Origin: Bifidobacterium ruminantium DSM 6489
GTDB lineage: Bacteria > Actinomycetota > Actinomycetes > Actinomycetales > Bifidobacteriaceae
Length of the DNA stretch: 36,085 nt
Direction: 5' to 3'
NCBI RefSeq assembly: GCF_000770925.1
Contig: NZ_JDTK01000023.1
Span: 1-36,085, forward strand
Under the pieces are notes generated by a model. The model was not told the DNA's origin. It ran no database searches and saw only the letters and a list, made by a program, of their open reading frames with translations. A program made the position numbers and the translations under genes. Shown here one piece after another: positions 1 through 6,191 of the stretch. Position 1 is the stretch's first letter; every line of letters begins with the position of its first letter.

Positions 1-28
1 AGTGGGCGATAAGGGACTCGAACCCTTT
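1..28 (-). other. tRNA 3'-end fragment, likely attachment-site core
   Basis: Read on the minus strand, these bases form a T-arm (stem AAGGG/CCCTT around loop TTCGAGT) followed by an acceptor strand ATCGCCC and discriminator A. The bases that would have to hold the anticodon arm, D-arm and 5' acceptor (about 29-80) do not fold as a tRNA and contain no GGGCGAT partner. So only a 3' end is present, as left by integration into a tRNA gene. Whether phage or host DNA lies before base 1 cannot be seen. Confidence 0.65.
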
Positions 29-100
29 GCGCTCGGTTTTCACAATCATTGTTATTCCGCCGTTTTCCCAGTGTTTCCAACGGTTCCCGCATGGTTCGCA

Positions 101-130
101 TATCACTGCAAATCACTCCAAATCACTGCA
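101..130 (+). repeat. Three tandem 10-bp repeats next to the att core
   Basis: TATCACTGCA, AATCACTCCA and AATCACTGCA follow each other without gaps. A second pair, GTGGGCA at 145-151 and 156-162, lies just inside. Short direct repeats flanking a tRNA-derived core are the usual form of integrase or excisionase arm-binding sites; that role is inferred here. Confidence 0.5.
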
Positions 131-167
131 ATTACCGGAAAAGCGTGGGCAAAATGTGGGCACGGAA

Positions 168-650
168 TCAGAGGTACATGTGCTGTCGCACGTAGGCTTC
201 GACCTCGGCGTTTTCCTCCGGCGTGCCGATAGTCAGCAGCCACACGGCATTGTTCTTGCGCTGAACATTGCCTTTGCGAAGGCATTTGACGAGTCCTGCG
301 GATTCGAGTTTTTTGGCGATCTTGCCTATGCGGTTGTAAGCCAGCTGCTCTCGCTTCGGATTGCGCGGCTCATTGCCGATCGCCACGAGCTCGTCCATTG
401 ACTGGGGAAGTGTCATGCCCCAATCGATGGCGATTTTGAGCCAGCCGGAAGCGTAGGTGCGCGGAAGCATGTGCTTTTCCTTGGCGGCTTTGTCCAGCGG
501 CCAGTCAGCGGTGAGCCATGCCATGCGGCTGAGCAGGGCGTATTGCGCGAAGTCGAAGCTGCGTGCGCCCTTGTGGGTGACGGTGAGTTTACCTTGGCTT
601 GCGAGTTCTTCGACTGCCAGCATGTTGCGGTATCCCATTTCGTGGTCCAT
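168..650 (-). CDS. Winged-helix-like protein of the lysogeny end
   Basis: A 160-residue protein read leftward toward the att core. The start at 650 is chosen because GGAGG lies six bases upstream of that ATG; a six-residue-longer form from 668 lacks such a site. The C-terminal part (about residues 105-150) reads as a helix, a recognition-type helix (AYNRIGKIAKKLESAGLV) and a basic wing, a pattern typical of winged-helix DNA-binding proteins. The N-terminal half is rich in Trp and Leu and is not recognised. It sits alone between the attachment site and the accessory genes, where integrases, excisionases and their regulators usually lie. It has none of the catalytic residues of a tyrosine or serine recombinase. 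A role in excision control or DNA maintenance is possible but unproven. Confidence 0.65.
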   Translation of the reverse strand: MDHEMGYRNMLAVEELASQGKLTVTHKGARSFDFAQYALLSRMAWLTADWPLDKAAKEKHMLPRTYASGWLKIAIDWGMTLPQSMDELVAIGNEPRNPKREQLAYNRIGKIAKKLESAGLVKCLRKGNVQRKNNAVWLLTIGTPEENAEVEAYVRQHMYL

Positions 651-708
651 TTCCGACCTCCAAGCCATGCGTTACAATGGTTTCGGAAGTCTTTGAGTGA
701 GGCTTCAT
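589..708 (-). CDS. Possible 39-residue leader peptide ORF
   Basis: A strong GGAGG lies six bases before an ATG at 708 on the minus strand and opens a 39-codon frame ending in TAA at 589-591. It overlaps the start of the 160-residue gene (650) in another frame, so ribosomes translating it would cross that start. It may be a translational coupler or leader. The residue make-up (basic, Pro/Gly-rich C-terminus) is not convincing as a stable protein, so this could be chance. Confidence 0.3.
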   Translation of the reverse strand: MKPHSKTSETIVTHGLEVGNGPRNGIPQHAGSRRTRKPR

Positions 709-713
709 GTTTT

Positions 714-750
714 ACCTCCGTGGTGCCGTTAACACTGCGGAGGTTTTTTT
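714..750 (+). terminator. Hairpin with T-tract (possible terminator)
   Basis: ACCTCCG (714-720) and CGGAGGT (738-744) pair around a 17-base loop and are followed by seven T. On the plus strand this is a good intrinsic terminator although no plus-strand gene ends just upstream. On the minus strand the same GGAGGT is the ribosome site of the small ORF at 708, so the hairpin would sequester it. Confidence 0.5.
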
Positions 751-762
751 GTTCTGAAACAC

Positions 763-768
763 ATTATA
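763..768 (-). promoter_or_regulatory. Consensus -10 (TATAAT) for the leftward gene
   Basis: Read on the minus strand, CATATAATGT contains a perfect TATAAT about 110 bases before the start at 650. The matching -35 region is poor (ACACAC at a 17-base spacing). The spacer contains the 771-786 copy of the repeated element, a good place for a repressor or activator to act. Confidence 0.4.
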
Positions 769-770
769 TG

Positions 771-856
771 CTAACTTGCAAACATGTGTGTATGGCGTGT
801 TGTAAACAAGGGTGCATATTAACCTTGCAAGTGGAAAATACTAACTTGCAAACATG
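771..856. repeat. Exact 16-bp repeat pair with a third related site
   Basis: CTAACTTGCAAACATG occurs identically at 771-786 and 841-856, 70 bases apart. A related copy, TTAACCTTGCAAGTGG, begins near 819 and contains the palindrome CTTGCAAG. The surrounding 760-900 stretch is AT-rich and has no gene. The spacing and the overlap with the leftward promoter suggest operators for a phage regulator; which protein binds is unknown. Apart from these sites and a small hairpin (AGCGC/GCGCT, 903-916), I see nothing else in 709-988. Confidence 0.55.
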
Positions 857-988
857 AAATATACATACATGCATATGTAACATTATTTTCATTCTTTCAT
901 ACAGCGCCAATGCGCTGAAATAGAAGAATCGGCACGTCCAATCCCCATCTGCGGTAGCTTGAAGCAGAGAGAAGGAAGGGGAGATCCT

Positions 989-1693
989 ATGAATGCGAGA
1001 CTCGACGAAATTGCAGCCTGGAGGCCTGCGCCTTCAGGTGGCCTGGAAAGCGCCGCCAACGAATACGGCTCCCCGACCGTGATTCATCGCACGCCCAGCA
1101 GGCTCGTGGAAGAATGCGAGATAGCCTTCGACGCAGGGCTTTTGCTTGCAGCGCTGAGCCTCGTCGTGACTATACCCGACGTCTGCGCAAAAGCCGTCGG
1201 TATGAAGTACACCGATTGGTGCGTGAAATACCTGGATCTTCCAAATACCGGCGAGAAGATGAACGCAGAGCGAAAAGACGAGAAGAGCCAAGACGAGATT
1301 AGCGATGAGCTCGACGGCATAACGGCGCGAGGTGCATTCACCGCCTCAGACCTCTACCAGCTGCGCTGTGCAGTGGTCCATGCGGGGTCCTCGGTCATCG
1401 AGGGCAAAGGAAAGGATTACAGCCCCTACAAAGTCATCGGGGTATGCGTCCAAGGCGACGAGTGCGGAATCGTCGCGAGCTATGGCCATACCGGAGTTGG
1501 TGCGGAAAACTTGAAGGCCTGCGCATACGACTGCGTTATCAAGCTCGAAGGCCTCATCTCTCGCATGGCCAAGGGCGTCGTCTCGTTCCTTGAAGAAGAT
1601 CCCGAGCGGGATTGCGAAAGAGGCATCAAGACAGGGATAGACCGTCGAGGTGTGACGGATTTCAGACCGCTAAGCCGAATCTCCTATCGTTAA
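989..1693 (+). CDS. HEPN-like orphan protein, possible defence or exclusion gene
   Basis: A 234-residue soluble protein; the start at 989 follows AAGGGGAG at good spacing. Around residues 120-133 it contains LYQLRCAVVHAG, in which R126 and H131 form the R-x4-H signature of HEPN ribonuclease and nucleotide-modifying domains. The stretch is embedded in predicted helices, as HEPN domains require. The flanking segments (residues 35-65 and 180-205) are also helical. It is a single gene on the strand opposite to its neighbours, in the lysogeny region where phages carry cargo expressed in the host. HEPN proteins in such places often act in abortive infection, usually with a partner; no antitoxin-like partner is adjacent. 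The HEPN assignment rests on the motif and its context, not on a search, and the family is not otherwise recognised. Confidence 0.6.
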   Translation: MNARLDEIAAWRPAPSGGLESAANEYGSPTVIHRTPSRLVEECEIAFDAGLLLAALSLVVTIPDVCAKAVGMKYTDWCVKYLDLPNTGEKMNAERKDEKSQDEISDELDGITARGAFTASDLYQLRCAVVHAGSSVIEGKGKDYSPYKVIGVCVQGDECGIVASYGHTGVGAENLKACAYDCVIKLEGLISRMAKGVVSFLEEDPERDCERGIKTGIDRRGVTDFRPLSRISYR

Positions 1694-1695
1694 AA

Positions 1696-1799
1696 AAGTG
1701 GTTGGATTTTTAGAGATAATATTCGTTAAATTAGTGGTTGGGATTCGGTGGACATCATCTTGATTGTCCAACCAGAGATTTACCAATTTCCAGCCACTT
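1696..1799. repeat. Imperfect inverted repeat between convergent genes
   Basis: AAGTGGTTGGA (1696-1706) is matched in inverse by TCCAGCCACTT (1789-1799) with one mismatch, and a direct copy TAGTGGTTGGG lies at 1731-1741. The 100-bp AT-rich interval between the two convergent genes contains no ORF. It could be a bidirectional transcript end, an operator or the scar of a lost element. Confidence 0.4.
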
Positions 1800-1821
1800 A
1801 TTTTACATACCCAATATAAAA

Positions 1822-1839
1822 GCCCCACAAATGTGGGGC
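1822..1839 (-). terminator. Intrinsic terminator of the immunity operon
   Basis: GCCCCAC and GTGGGGC pair around AAAT. On the minus strand the hairpin is followed by CTTTTAT and lies about 15 bases after the stop of the 210-residue membrane protein gene. Confidence 0.7.
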
Positions 1840-1854
1840 AAATCGAAGAGAACG

Positions 1855-2487
1855 TCACTGCTTGGTGAACGTGCCACAGCCCTGTACCTTGAGCTGCTGG
1901 CCATCGCTCACCGTGAGCTGCGGATAGCCGCCGCCAGGCATATCGTTCTGCAGGATGTTGCCGCCGCTGCTGATCTCCCAGTAACAGCGGTCCGTCACGG
2001 AATCGCTTGCGCGATACGTTCCGGCGTCGATGTCCCTGCCGACCTGCCACACGCCATCGGACACCGTGGTGCGCTTCGCCTGCCCTACCTCGGTCTTCAA
2101 CGCATCACGCTGCGCTTCCAGGGTCGTGATGTCGGATTTCAGCTTCTTCGCTTCATCCACGGTGTCGACCGCATCATTGTATTCATCAATCAGGCCATTG
2201 TATTTTTTGACCAGCCGATTGTATTTTTTGATGAGATCCGTGTAATCCTCGCTATCATCGGCGATGGCCTGCGCCACCTTATCCATCGCCGCGGAATGCA
2301 GGCCGACCGTGTAAGCCACCGGCACCACCGCGATGCACAGCACCGCCAGCGCGGCCACCGTCGCCACCGGCACGTGACGGCTGAGGATACCGGCCAGGGC
2401 GCGGAATCCTCGCTGTCTGTCGACGCTCACCTTCCCGGTCGTGACACTGCCGTCATCGGCCGCATCGTCATTACGCTGCTCGCTCAT
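1855..2487 (-). CDS. Membrane-anchored exported protein with coiled coil
   Basis: The 210-residue form starts at 2487 behind AAGGGA; upstream in-frame ATGs (2541, 2520) overlap or follow a terminator hairpin and are less likely. The N-terminus is polar and acidic, then basic before one transmembrane helix near residues 38-63 (VATVAALAVLCIAVVPVAY). A coiled coil of about 60 residues follows (LIKKYNRLVKKYNGLIDEY). The C-terminal domain begins with the pattern GVWQVGRDIDAGTYRASD, with two Cys (CYWE and QGCGTF), common in actinobacterial surface proteins. It should sit in the membrane with the C-terminal domain outside. As the distal gene of the repressor operon it would be expressed in the lysogen, which fits a superinfection-exclusion or surface-modifying role; that role is inferred. 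Confidence 0.7.
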   Translation of the reverse strand: MSEQRNDDAADDGSVTTGKVSVDRQRGFRALAGILSRHVPVATVAALAVLCIAVVPVAYTVGLHSAAMDKVAQAIADDSEDYTDLIKKYNRLVKKYNGLIDEYNDAVDTVDEAKKLKSDITTLEAQRDALKTEVGQAKRTTVSDGVWQVGRDIDAGTYRASDSVTDRCYWEISSGGNILQNDMPGGGYPQLTVSDGQQLKVQGCGTFTKQ

Positions 2488-2532
2488 CTCTGTCCCTTCA
2501 CTCGAGGTTTTTCCCGCCATTCTATGCAAAAC

Positions 2533-2551
2533 CTCCGCCATTCCGGCGGAG
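2533..2551 (-). terminator. Hairpin between ImmA-like gene and membrane protein gene
   Basis: On the minus strand CTCCGCC pairs with GGCGGAG around a short loop and is followed by GTTTTG, directly after the stop of the ImmA-like gene. It may end part of the transcript and lower expression of the distal gene. Confidence 0.5.
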
Positions 2552-2556
2552 TCGGC

Positions 2557-2961
2557 TCATACGATGCAGACGCGCTCGGCAAGGATCTGCCGATAATCGG
2601 CAAGCACCTGCATCGTCACGCCAAGCTCGGCGGCCATATGCCAAGCGTCGCCATCCCACATCTCCTCGGCCATCCCGTAATCCACCGGCGAAATCAACGC
2701 CAATGCCGTCTCCTTGCGGCAGCGGCGCTCGCATCTGGCACCATACCGGCTGCCACATCCGAGATCGCGGTAGCGCGCGTGGATCAGCTCATGCTGCATG
2801 GTGCAGAGCCTCTGCCGGTCATTGAGCCAGTCGGCAAGCCAGATCGTCCTGAGCCGATCGCAATACAGGCCGCAGGTCGTACCTGGCATGTCGATATCGA
2901 CGATTCTCACGTGCAGGCCGCGAGCCTGTCTTTCCAGTGCATCGATGGTGATGCGTCTCAT
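2557..2961 (-). CDS. immA: ImmA/IrrE-family metallopeptidase
   Basis: A 134-residue zinc-protease-like protein. HELIHARY at residues 57-64 gives the HExxH zinc motif (H57, E58, H61), and the helix with E84 (RKETALALISP) supplies the expected third ligand. The family cleaves or inactivates phage and mobile-element repressors, as ImmA does to ImmR in ICEBs1. Its neighbour upstream in the same operon is the CI-like repressor, the expected substrate. The start follows AAGGGG at close spacing. There is no DNA-binding domain in the protein, so protease and repressor are separate polypeptides here. The symbol indicates family only. Confidence 0.85.
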   Translation of the reverse strand: MRRITIDALERQARGLHVRIVDIDMPGTTCGLYCDRLRTIWLADWLNDRQRLCTMQHELIHARYRDLGCGSRYGARCERRCRKETALALISPVDYGMAEEMWDGDAWHMAAELGVTMQVLADYRQILAERVCIV

Positions 2962-2982
2962 TTTCCCCTTCTGCTTGTGGCA

Positions 2983-3028
2983 AAGGAACCGGCGAAAACG
3001 CAGAAAATCGCGCTTTCACCGGTTCCTT
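2983..3028 (-). terminator. Long hairpin between repressor and ImmA-like gene
   Basis: AAGGAACCGG (2983-2992) and CCGGTTCCTT (3019-3028) are perfectly complementary, with further pairing inside. It lies between the repressor stop and the ImmA-like start. On the minus strand only a short T run follows, so partial termination or RNA processing is more likely than a full stop. Confidence 0.5.
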
Positions 3029-3033
3029 GTATG

Positions 3034-3429
3034 TCATTCTTCCGGCGTCTCGGCCTCAAGCCGTGAGTTCGGGTCTTCGTTCGCGGCCATACCCAGGGCG
3101 GCCTTGCTGAGGCCGTCGCGCAGGTACCCGGCCAATTCATCCGGGTGCTCCTGGAGCCTTCTGAGTGTCGCGCGGATCATCGCCTCCTCGTCGGTGGGCT
3201 CACGCGCCGCCTCCTCGAGGAGGAGCAGCGCATCGCAACCGAGCGCCTTCGCGATGGCATCGATCTCCTCCGTATTGAAGCACCGCTCGCCGCGCTGCTT
3301 CGTGTAATAGGAGTTCCTGCCTATACCCGCCGCCTTGCACAGATCGTCGATGGTCATTCCCTTGTCACGTCGCTTCTGCTCGATTGTCTCCGTGACTCTG
3401 CGAGTGAAGTCTGAATCGTATTTGCTCAT
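3034..3429 (-). CDS. CI-like phage repressor (HTH)
   Basis: A 131-residue protein with a Xre/Cro-type helix-turn-helix at about residues 10-65 (MTIDDLCKAAGIGRNSYYTKQ, then an acidic helix). The rest is a charged helical tail ending in an acidic stretch. There is no LexA/CI-type Ser-Lys autoprotease domain, in keeping with control by a separate ImmA-like protease in the same operon. It is transcribed leftward from the switch region; the -10 element lies only six bases before its ATG, so the mRNA is probably leaderless and there is no Shine-Dalgarno sequence. It presumably binds the GTACCG palindromes at 3439-3507, one of which sits inside its own promoter. Confidence 0.85.
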   Translation of the reverse strand: MSKYDSDFTRRVTETIEQKRRDKGMTIDDLCKAAGIGRNSYYTKQRGERCFNTEEIDAIAKALGCDALLLLEEAAREPTDEEAMIRATLRRLQEHPDELAGYLRDGLSKAALGMAANEDPNSRLEAETPEE

Positions 3430-3435
3430 ACTTAC

Positions 3436-3463
3436 AGTGTACCGTTTTCCGGTACTTTTGCAA
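3436..3463 (-). promoter_or_regulatory. Repressor promoter (leaderless)
   Basis: On the minus strand TTGCAA (plus 3458-3463), a 16-base spacer and TACACT (plus 3436-3441) form a good sigma-70-type promoter. The ATG of the repressor begins six bases after the -10, so transcription should start at or next to the start codon. Confidence 0.65.
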
Positions 3464-3507
3464 CACACGTACCGAATGCGGTTGCAAATACGTACCGAAT
3501 GCGGTAC
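3439..3507. promoter_or_regulatory. Operator cluster of the lysis-lysogeny switch
   Basis: Three related palindromes are visible: GTACCG-TTTTC-CGGTAC (3439-3455), GTACCG-AATG-CGGTTG (3469-3484, imperfect right arm) and GTACCG-AATG-CGGTAC (3492-3507). The first lies inside the repressor promoter spacer and the third inside the rightward promoter spacer. The spacers differ by one base (5 against 4). Binding of the repressor and Cro-like protein is inferred from position. Confidence 0.75.
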
Positions 3508-3510
3508 GGT
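3482..3510 (+). promoter_or_regulatory. Rightward early promoter (leaderless)
   Basis: TTGCAA (3482-3487), a 17-base spacer and TACGGT (3505-3510) lie directly before the ATG at 3518. The expected transcription start coincides with the start codon and no ribosome site is present. The spacer holds the perfect 4-base-spaced operator, so a bound repressor would block this promoter. Confidence 0.6.
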
Positions 3511-3517
3511 GTGAAAT

Positions 3518-3787
3518 ATGAAGAAATCCACAAACCTTTCTGAAACATCGGTCACGCTGATCCGAGCGGTCCGTGCCGAAGCCGCAAGAGCTGGCATCAG
3601 CACACCGGATCTTGCGGAGAGGATCGGCCGCGACCGCAAATTCCTCTACGACCGATTCGCACTGAAGACTCCATTCAGCACCGAAGACCTGGCCGACATC
3701 GCCAAGGCGCTCGGCATTACGACCGAAGACATCATCAAATCGGCCAGACTCGAAGCGCAAAGGCAGAAGCAGGAGGTGGCGGTATGA
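3518..3787 (+). CDS. Cro-like HTH regulator
   Basis: An 89-residue protein, first gene of the rightward early transcript and divergent from the repressor. Residues about 12-70 form a Xre-type helix-turn-helix (AGISTPDLAERIGRDRKFLY and a following helix FSTEDLADIAKALG). It has no further domain, the usual size for a Cro-type antagonist. There is no Shine-Dalgarno sequence: the promoter -10 ends seven bases before the ATG, so the message should be leaderless. The stop overlaps the next gene by ATGA, the first of many such couplings in this operon. Confidence 0.8.
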   Translation: MKKSTNLSETSVTLIRAVRAEAARAGISTPDLAERIGRDRKFLYDRFALKTPFSTEDLADIAKALGITTEDIIKSARLEAQRQKQEVAV

Positions 3788-3999
3788 GCCAGCAACTGTT
3801 GAATCCGCCAAAACCGCCGACGCTCCATGAGCCCGGATGCCTGCTGCTCGCATCAAGCGGCTTATACATCCGCCTCCATGAGGACGGCAGCGCCAGCCTC
3901 GTGGACGGCATCCAAGACATCACCCTCGCAGACTTCACCTCGGCGGAAATCGAAAACATCGCCTACAACCTCTCCAACAAGATCGGAGCAACAAGATGA
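3784..3999 (+). CDS. Early hypothetical protein, 71 aa
   Basis: The start overlaps the previous stop (ATGA) and an AGGAGG site lies just upstream. Residues 19-45 look like two or three beta strands (GCLLLASSGLYIRLHEDGS) followed by an acidic helix. No family is recognised. Its place right after the Cro-like gene suggests a small early regulator or host-takeover protein; this is inference from position only. Confidence 0.7.
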   Translation: MSQQLLNPPKPPTLHEPGCLLLASSGLYIRLHEDGSASLVDGIQDITLADFTSAEIENIAYNLSNKIGATR

Positions 4000-4160
4000 C
4001 ATTCCTGGAACAACGAGATCAGATCCTCCAGAATCTGCGCGACCTGCTCACCCAGCTCAGCGAGGAGACCGACGAGACCAGGCGGACGCAACTCGAAGCG
4101 AAATGCCGTGAACAACTCGACCTGCTCGAACTCAACGACAATGCGGGAGACACGCGATGA
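3996..4160 (+). CDS. Early small coiled-coil protein, 54 aa
   Basis: It overlaps both neighbours by ATGA, which supports a real translated gene. The sequence MTFLEQRDQILQNLRDLLTQ continues as an amphipathic, very charged helix (DETRRTQLEAKCREQLDLLE), so the whole protein is probably one or two helices. No family is recognised. Confidence 0.65.
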   Translation: MTFLEQRDQILQNLRDLLTQLSEETDETRRTQLEAKCREQLDLLELNDNAGDTR

Positions 4161-4342
4161 GCTGGATGGACGACGGCGGCTTCGAGATGCAGGCATTCAC
4201 CGCCCAGGACGGCAGTCCGATGGCGCGAATGAGTTTCCGCACCTCGACCGGCCAATACTACTTCAACTTCACCAAGACCGAAGTGCAACGCGTCCGCCGC
4301 GAATGCGGGCGAATCCTCAAGGAAATGGAGGCAGACAAATGA
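4157..4342 (+). CDS. Early hypothetical protein, 61 aa
   Basis: Coupled by ATGA overlaps at both ends. The first 40 residues are strand-like and rich in aromatic residues and Gly (SFRTSTGQYYFNFTKTEV), ending in a basic amphipathic helix. A small nucleic-acid-binding fold would fit but is not shown by any motif. Confidence 0.65.
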   Translation: MSWMDDGGFEMQAFTAQDGSPMARMSFRTSTGQYYFNFTKTEVQRVRRECGRILKEMEADK

Positions 4343-4563
4343 CCAGCCATGACCAACTGCGCGACAGCGGACAGGCGGAGAACACGAAGCCGAACTACAC
4401 GCGCCGCCGCATCCTCTTCGCCATCGTCAGCATCGGCCTCATCTCCAGCCTGACCATCATGCTCACATGGCATGGCGGCAGCACCACCGCCGCGCTCATG
4501 GTGGAAGGCGTGTACATCGCCACCGCATTGTGGCTGATCGTCAGATTCGCGCCACGCGACTAA
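4339..4563 (+). CDS. Small membrane protein with two TM helices
   Basis: A 74-residue protein starting in an ATGA overlap. After a polar N-terminus (about 27 residues, ending TRRR) come two hydrophobic helices: ILFAIVSIGLISSLTIML and a second near residues 50-70 (LMVEGVYIATALWLIVRF), joined by a short Gly/Ser/Thr turn. The N-terminus should stay in the cytoplasm. Last gene of the first early block. Membrane proteins here may act in superinfection exclusion; that is a guess. Confidence 0.7.
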   Translation: MTSHDQLRDSGQAENTKPNYTRRRILFAIVSIGLISSLTIMLTWHGGSTTAALMVEGVYIATALWLIVRFAPRD

Positions 4564-4568
4564 AAGAC

Positions 4569-4655
4569 TTCCCACCAGCCGACAGTCCAACAAAACAAAC
4601 CAAATCTGGGATGTTTTCGCGGACATCCACGTTCACCATTGTCGGCTGGCGGGAA
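4569..4655. repeat. Long nested inverted repeat after the first early block
   Basis: TTCCCACCAGCCGACA (4569-4584) pairs with TGTCGGCTGGCGGGAA (4640-4655) with one mismatch. Inside, GGATGT (4609-4614) pairs with ACATCC (4623-4628). No T-tract follows on the plus strand; on the minus strand GTCTTTT follows. It may end or stabilise the first early transcript. The rest of 4564-5003 holds no convincing gene. Confidence 0.6.
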
Positions 4656-4916
4656 CCATAACTGAATATCGATTATTATCCACGCGCCGACCACATCATG
4701 CTTCACATACACTGTCGGCGCATTCGGCTGGGCGACGGTTCGCCCGTCCACGGATTCCAATCCTTCTTCTCTCTCTATCAAAAACGCAGGCACTCCGGTG
4801 CTTGCAAACCCTTTCATCCGCCTGACGGCTTTCAGTCACCGTCGGCCACGCCACCGGCCGCGAACGCGTTCAGGTCGCGTTCCAACAGTCAAAGGGGCGC
4901 TCGGAATCCAAGGACG

Positions 4917-4937
4917 GCATCGGTCCGACACCGATGC
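4917..4937. promoter_or_regulatory. Perfect 8-bp dyad upstream of the antirepressor
   Basis: GCATCGGT (4917-4924) and ACCGATGC (4930-4937) are perfectly complementary around CCGAC, 67 bases before the antirepressor start. It could be an operator or an RNA hairpin; no T-tract follows. Confidence 0.45.
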
Positions 4938-5003
4938 CAGCCACTCAGCCCCATCCACTCGTCAGGGTGAGGCACACAACTTGCAACAAGCAAAGGACAA
5001 CCA

Positions 5004-5801
5004 ATGAGCACTGAAATCCAGCCCTTCGAGTTCGAGGGCAACAAGGTCAGGGCACTGGCCGATGGCGATGAGGTGATGTTCGTCGCATCCGACATCGCCA
5101 AGATTCTCGGATACCGCGACGCCGCGAACCTCGCCCGCAATCTCGATGATGACGAGAGGGGTATACACGAAGTGAGTACCCCCAGTGGAACGCAGAATAT
5201 GACGGTTATCACTGAGTCAGGTCTTTACCGTTCAATCCTCAACCGCGAAACCGCCTATGTGAAAGAACCGGAGGCGCAGGCGTTCGTCAAGCGCTTCCAG
5301 CGTTGGGTGACTCACGAGGTCCTTCCGTCCATCCGCAAAACCGGCGGCTACATCACGGCGTCCGAGTCGGATTCGGATGAGGACATCATGGCCAGGGCCG
5401 TGCTCGTCGCGCAGAAGACCATCGATCGCAAGAACCAGCAGCTTCAGGCCAAGGACGCACAGATCAAGATGTTGGAGCCGAAGGCACGGTTCGCGGACGC
5501 CGTGGCCGCAAGCGACGGCACGTGCCTGATCGGAGAACTGGCGAAGATGCTGCGCCAGAACGGTTTGGACATCGGCCAGAACCGACTTTTCGAGATTCTC
5601 CGACAGGACGGCTACTTGGGCAAGACCGGCTCGAACCGCAACGTGCCGACCCAGAAGGCCATGAACTTGGGACTGTTCCGAATCAAGGAAACCGCCATCA
5701 CCCATTCGGACGGCCACGTGACCATCAACCGCACCGCGAAGGTCACCGGCAAAGGCCAGACATACTTCATCAGCCGCTACTGCCCAGACGACCATGAGTG
5801 A
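5004..5801 (+). CDS. Phage antirepressor (BRO-N plus KilAC)
   Basis: A 265-residue two-domain protein; the start follows AAGGA. Residues about 5-115 match the BRO-N pattern: VMFVASDIAKILGYRDAAN, then ITESGLYRSILN and a C-terminal VLPSIRKTGGY. A helical linker leads to a KilAC/ANT-type C-terminal domain (about 150-260) with the typical IGELAKMLRQNG...RLFEILRQDGYL and a closing YFISRY. Proteins of this class bind DNA or repressors and induce lytic growth. It starts the second early block after a 440-base gap with its own dyad, so separate control is likely. Confidence 0.88.
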   Translation: MSTEIQPFEFEGNKVRALADGDEVMFVASDIAKILGYRDAANLARNLDDDERGIHEVSTPSGTQNMTVITESGLYRSILNRETAYVKEPEAQAFVKRFQRWVTHEVLPSIRKTGGYITASESDSDEDIMARAVLVAQKTIDRKNQQLQAKDAQIKMLEPKARFADAVAASDGTCLIGELAKMLRQNGLDIGQNRLFEILRQDGYLGKTGSNRNVPTQKAMNLGLFRIKETAITHSDGHVTINRTAKVTGKGQTYFISRYCPDDHE

Positions 5802-6015
5802 CGATCTGCTTACGCCAGCCGAACTTGCCGCCATGCTCGGCATGAGCGTGCGCACCCTCGCCAACTGGCGGAGCACAGGCAAGGGGCCGCCGTACTTGAA
5901 AATCGGCGTGGAACCGCCGGAAGGCCATCAGGACAGGCGCAAAGTCCGCTACCAGCGTCAAATCGCAGAAAAGTGGGCTTTGGCACACAAGTACCGGAGG
6001 ACGGTGGCGAGATGA
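5794..6015 (+). CDS. Excisionase-like HTH_17 protein, 73 aa
   Basis: Residues 5-35 read LLTPAELAAMLGMSVRTLAN followed by WRSTGKGPPYLKIG, the classical MerR/excisionase-type helix-turn-helix with a wing. The start overlaps the antirepressor stop by 8 bases. Such proteins act as excisionases or small transcription factors; with no integrase in the window the exact role stays open. Confidence 0.75.
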   Translation: MSDDLLTPAELAAMLGMSVRTLANWRSTGKGPPYLKIGVEPPEGHQDRRKVRYQRQIAEKWALAHKYRRTVAR

Positions 6016-6191
6016 GAAACGGCATGTTCGTTCCGGCGACACAGTGCAAAAGCCATCCAGACGTCAAAAGCGATGGGAAGGCACGCGTCGACACCGGCAA
6101 GCCGACCCTCACCCAGCAGGGGATCGACGTGGACGCTTTCATCTGTGAAAACCACGCGCTCATCGAAAGACTCAGGAAAGGAACACGTTGA
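6012..6191 (+). CDS. Early hypothetical protein, 59 aa
   Basis: The start is placed at the ATG in the ATGA overlap with the HTH gene, since the longer frame only extends into that gene. The protein is polar with two Cys (TQCKS, FICEN) and no recognised motif. Its end overlaps the next gene by TTGA. Confidence 0.6.
   Translation: MRNGMFVPATQCKSHPDVKSDGKARVDTGKPTLTQQGIDVDAFICENHALIERLRKGTR

Noticed and set aside
1..90. Complete tRNA gene at the left edge
   Set aside because: No 5' acceptor, D-arm or anticodon arm can be found for the T-arm at 1-28.
1738..3066. 442-codon plus-strand ORF
   Set aside because: Opposite three well-supported minus-strand genes (membrane protein, ImmA-like, repressor end).
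4560..4817. 85-codon minus-strand ORF in the early gap
   Set aside because: No proper ribosome site, and its last third is the inverted repeat. Kept only as a remote possibility.
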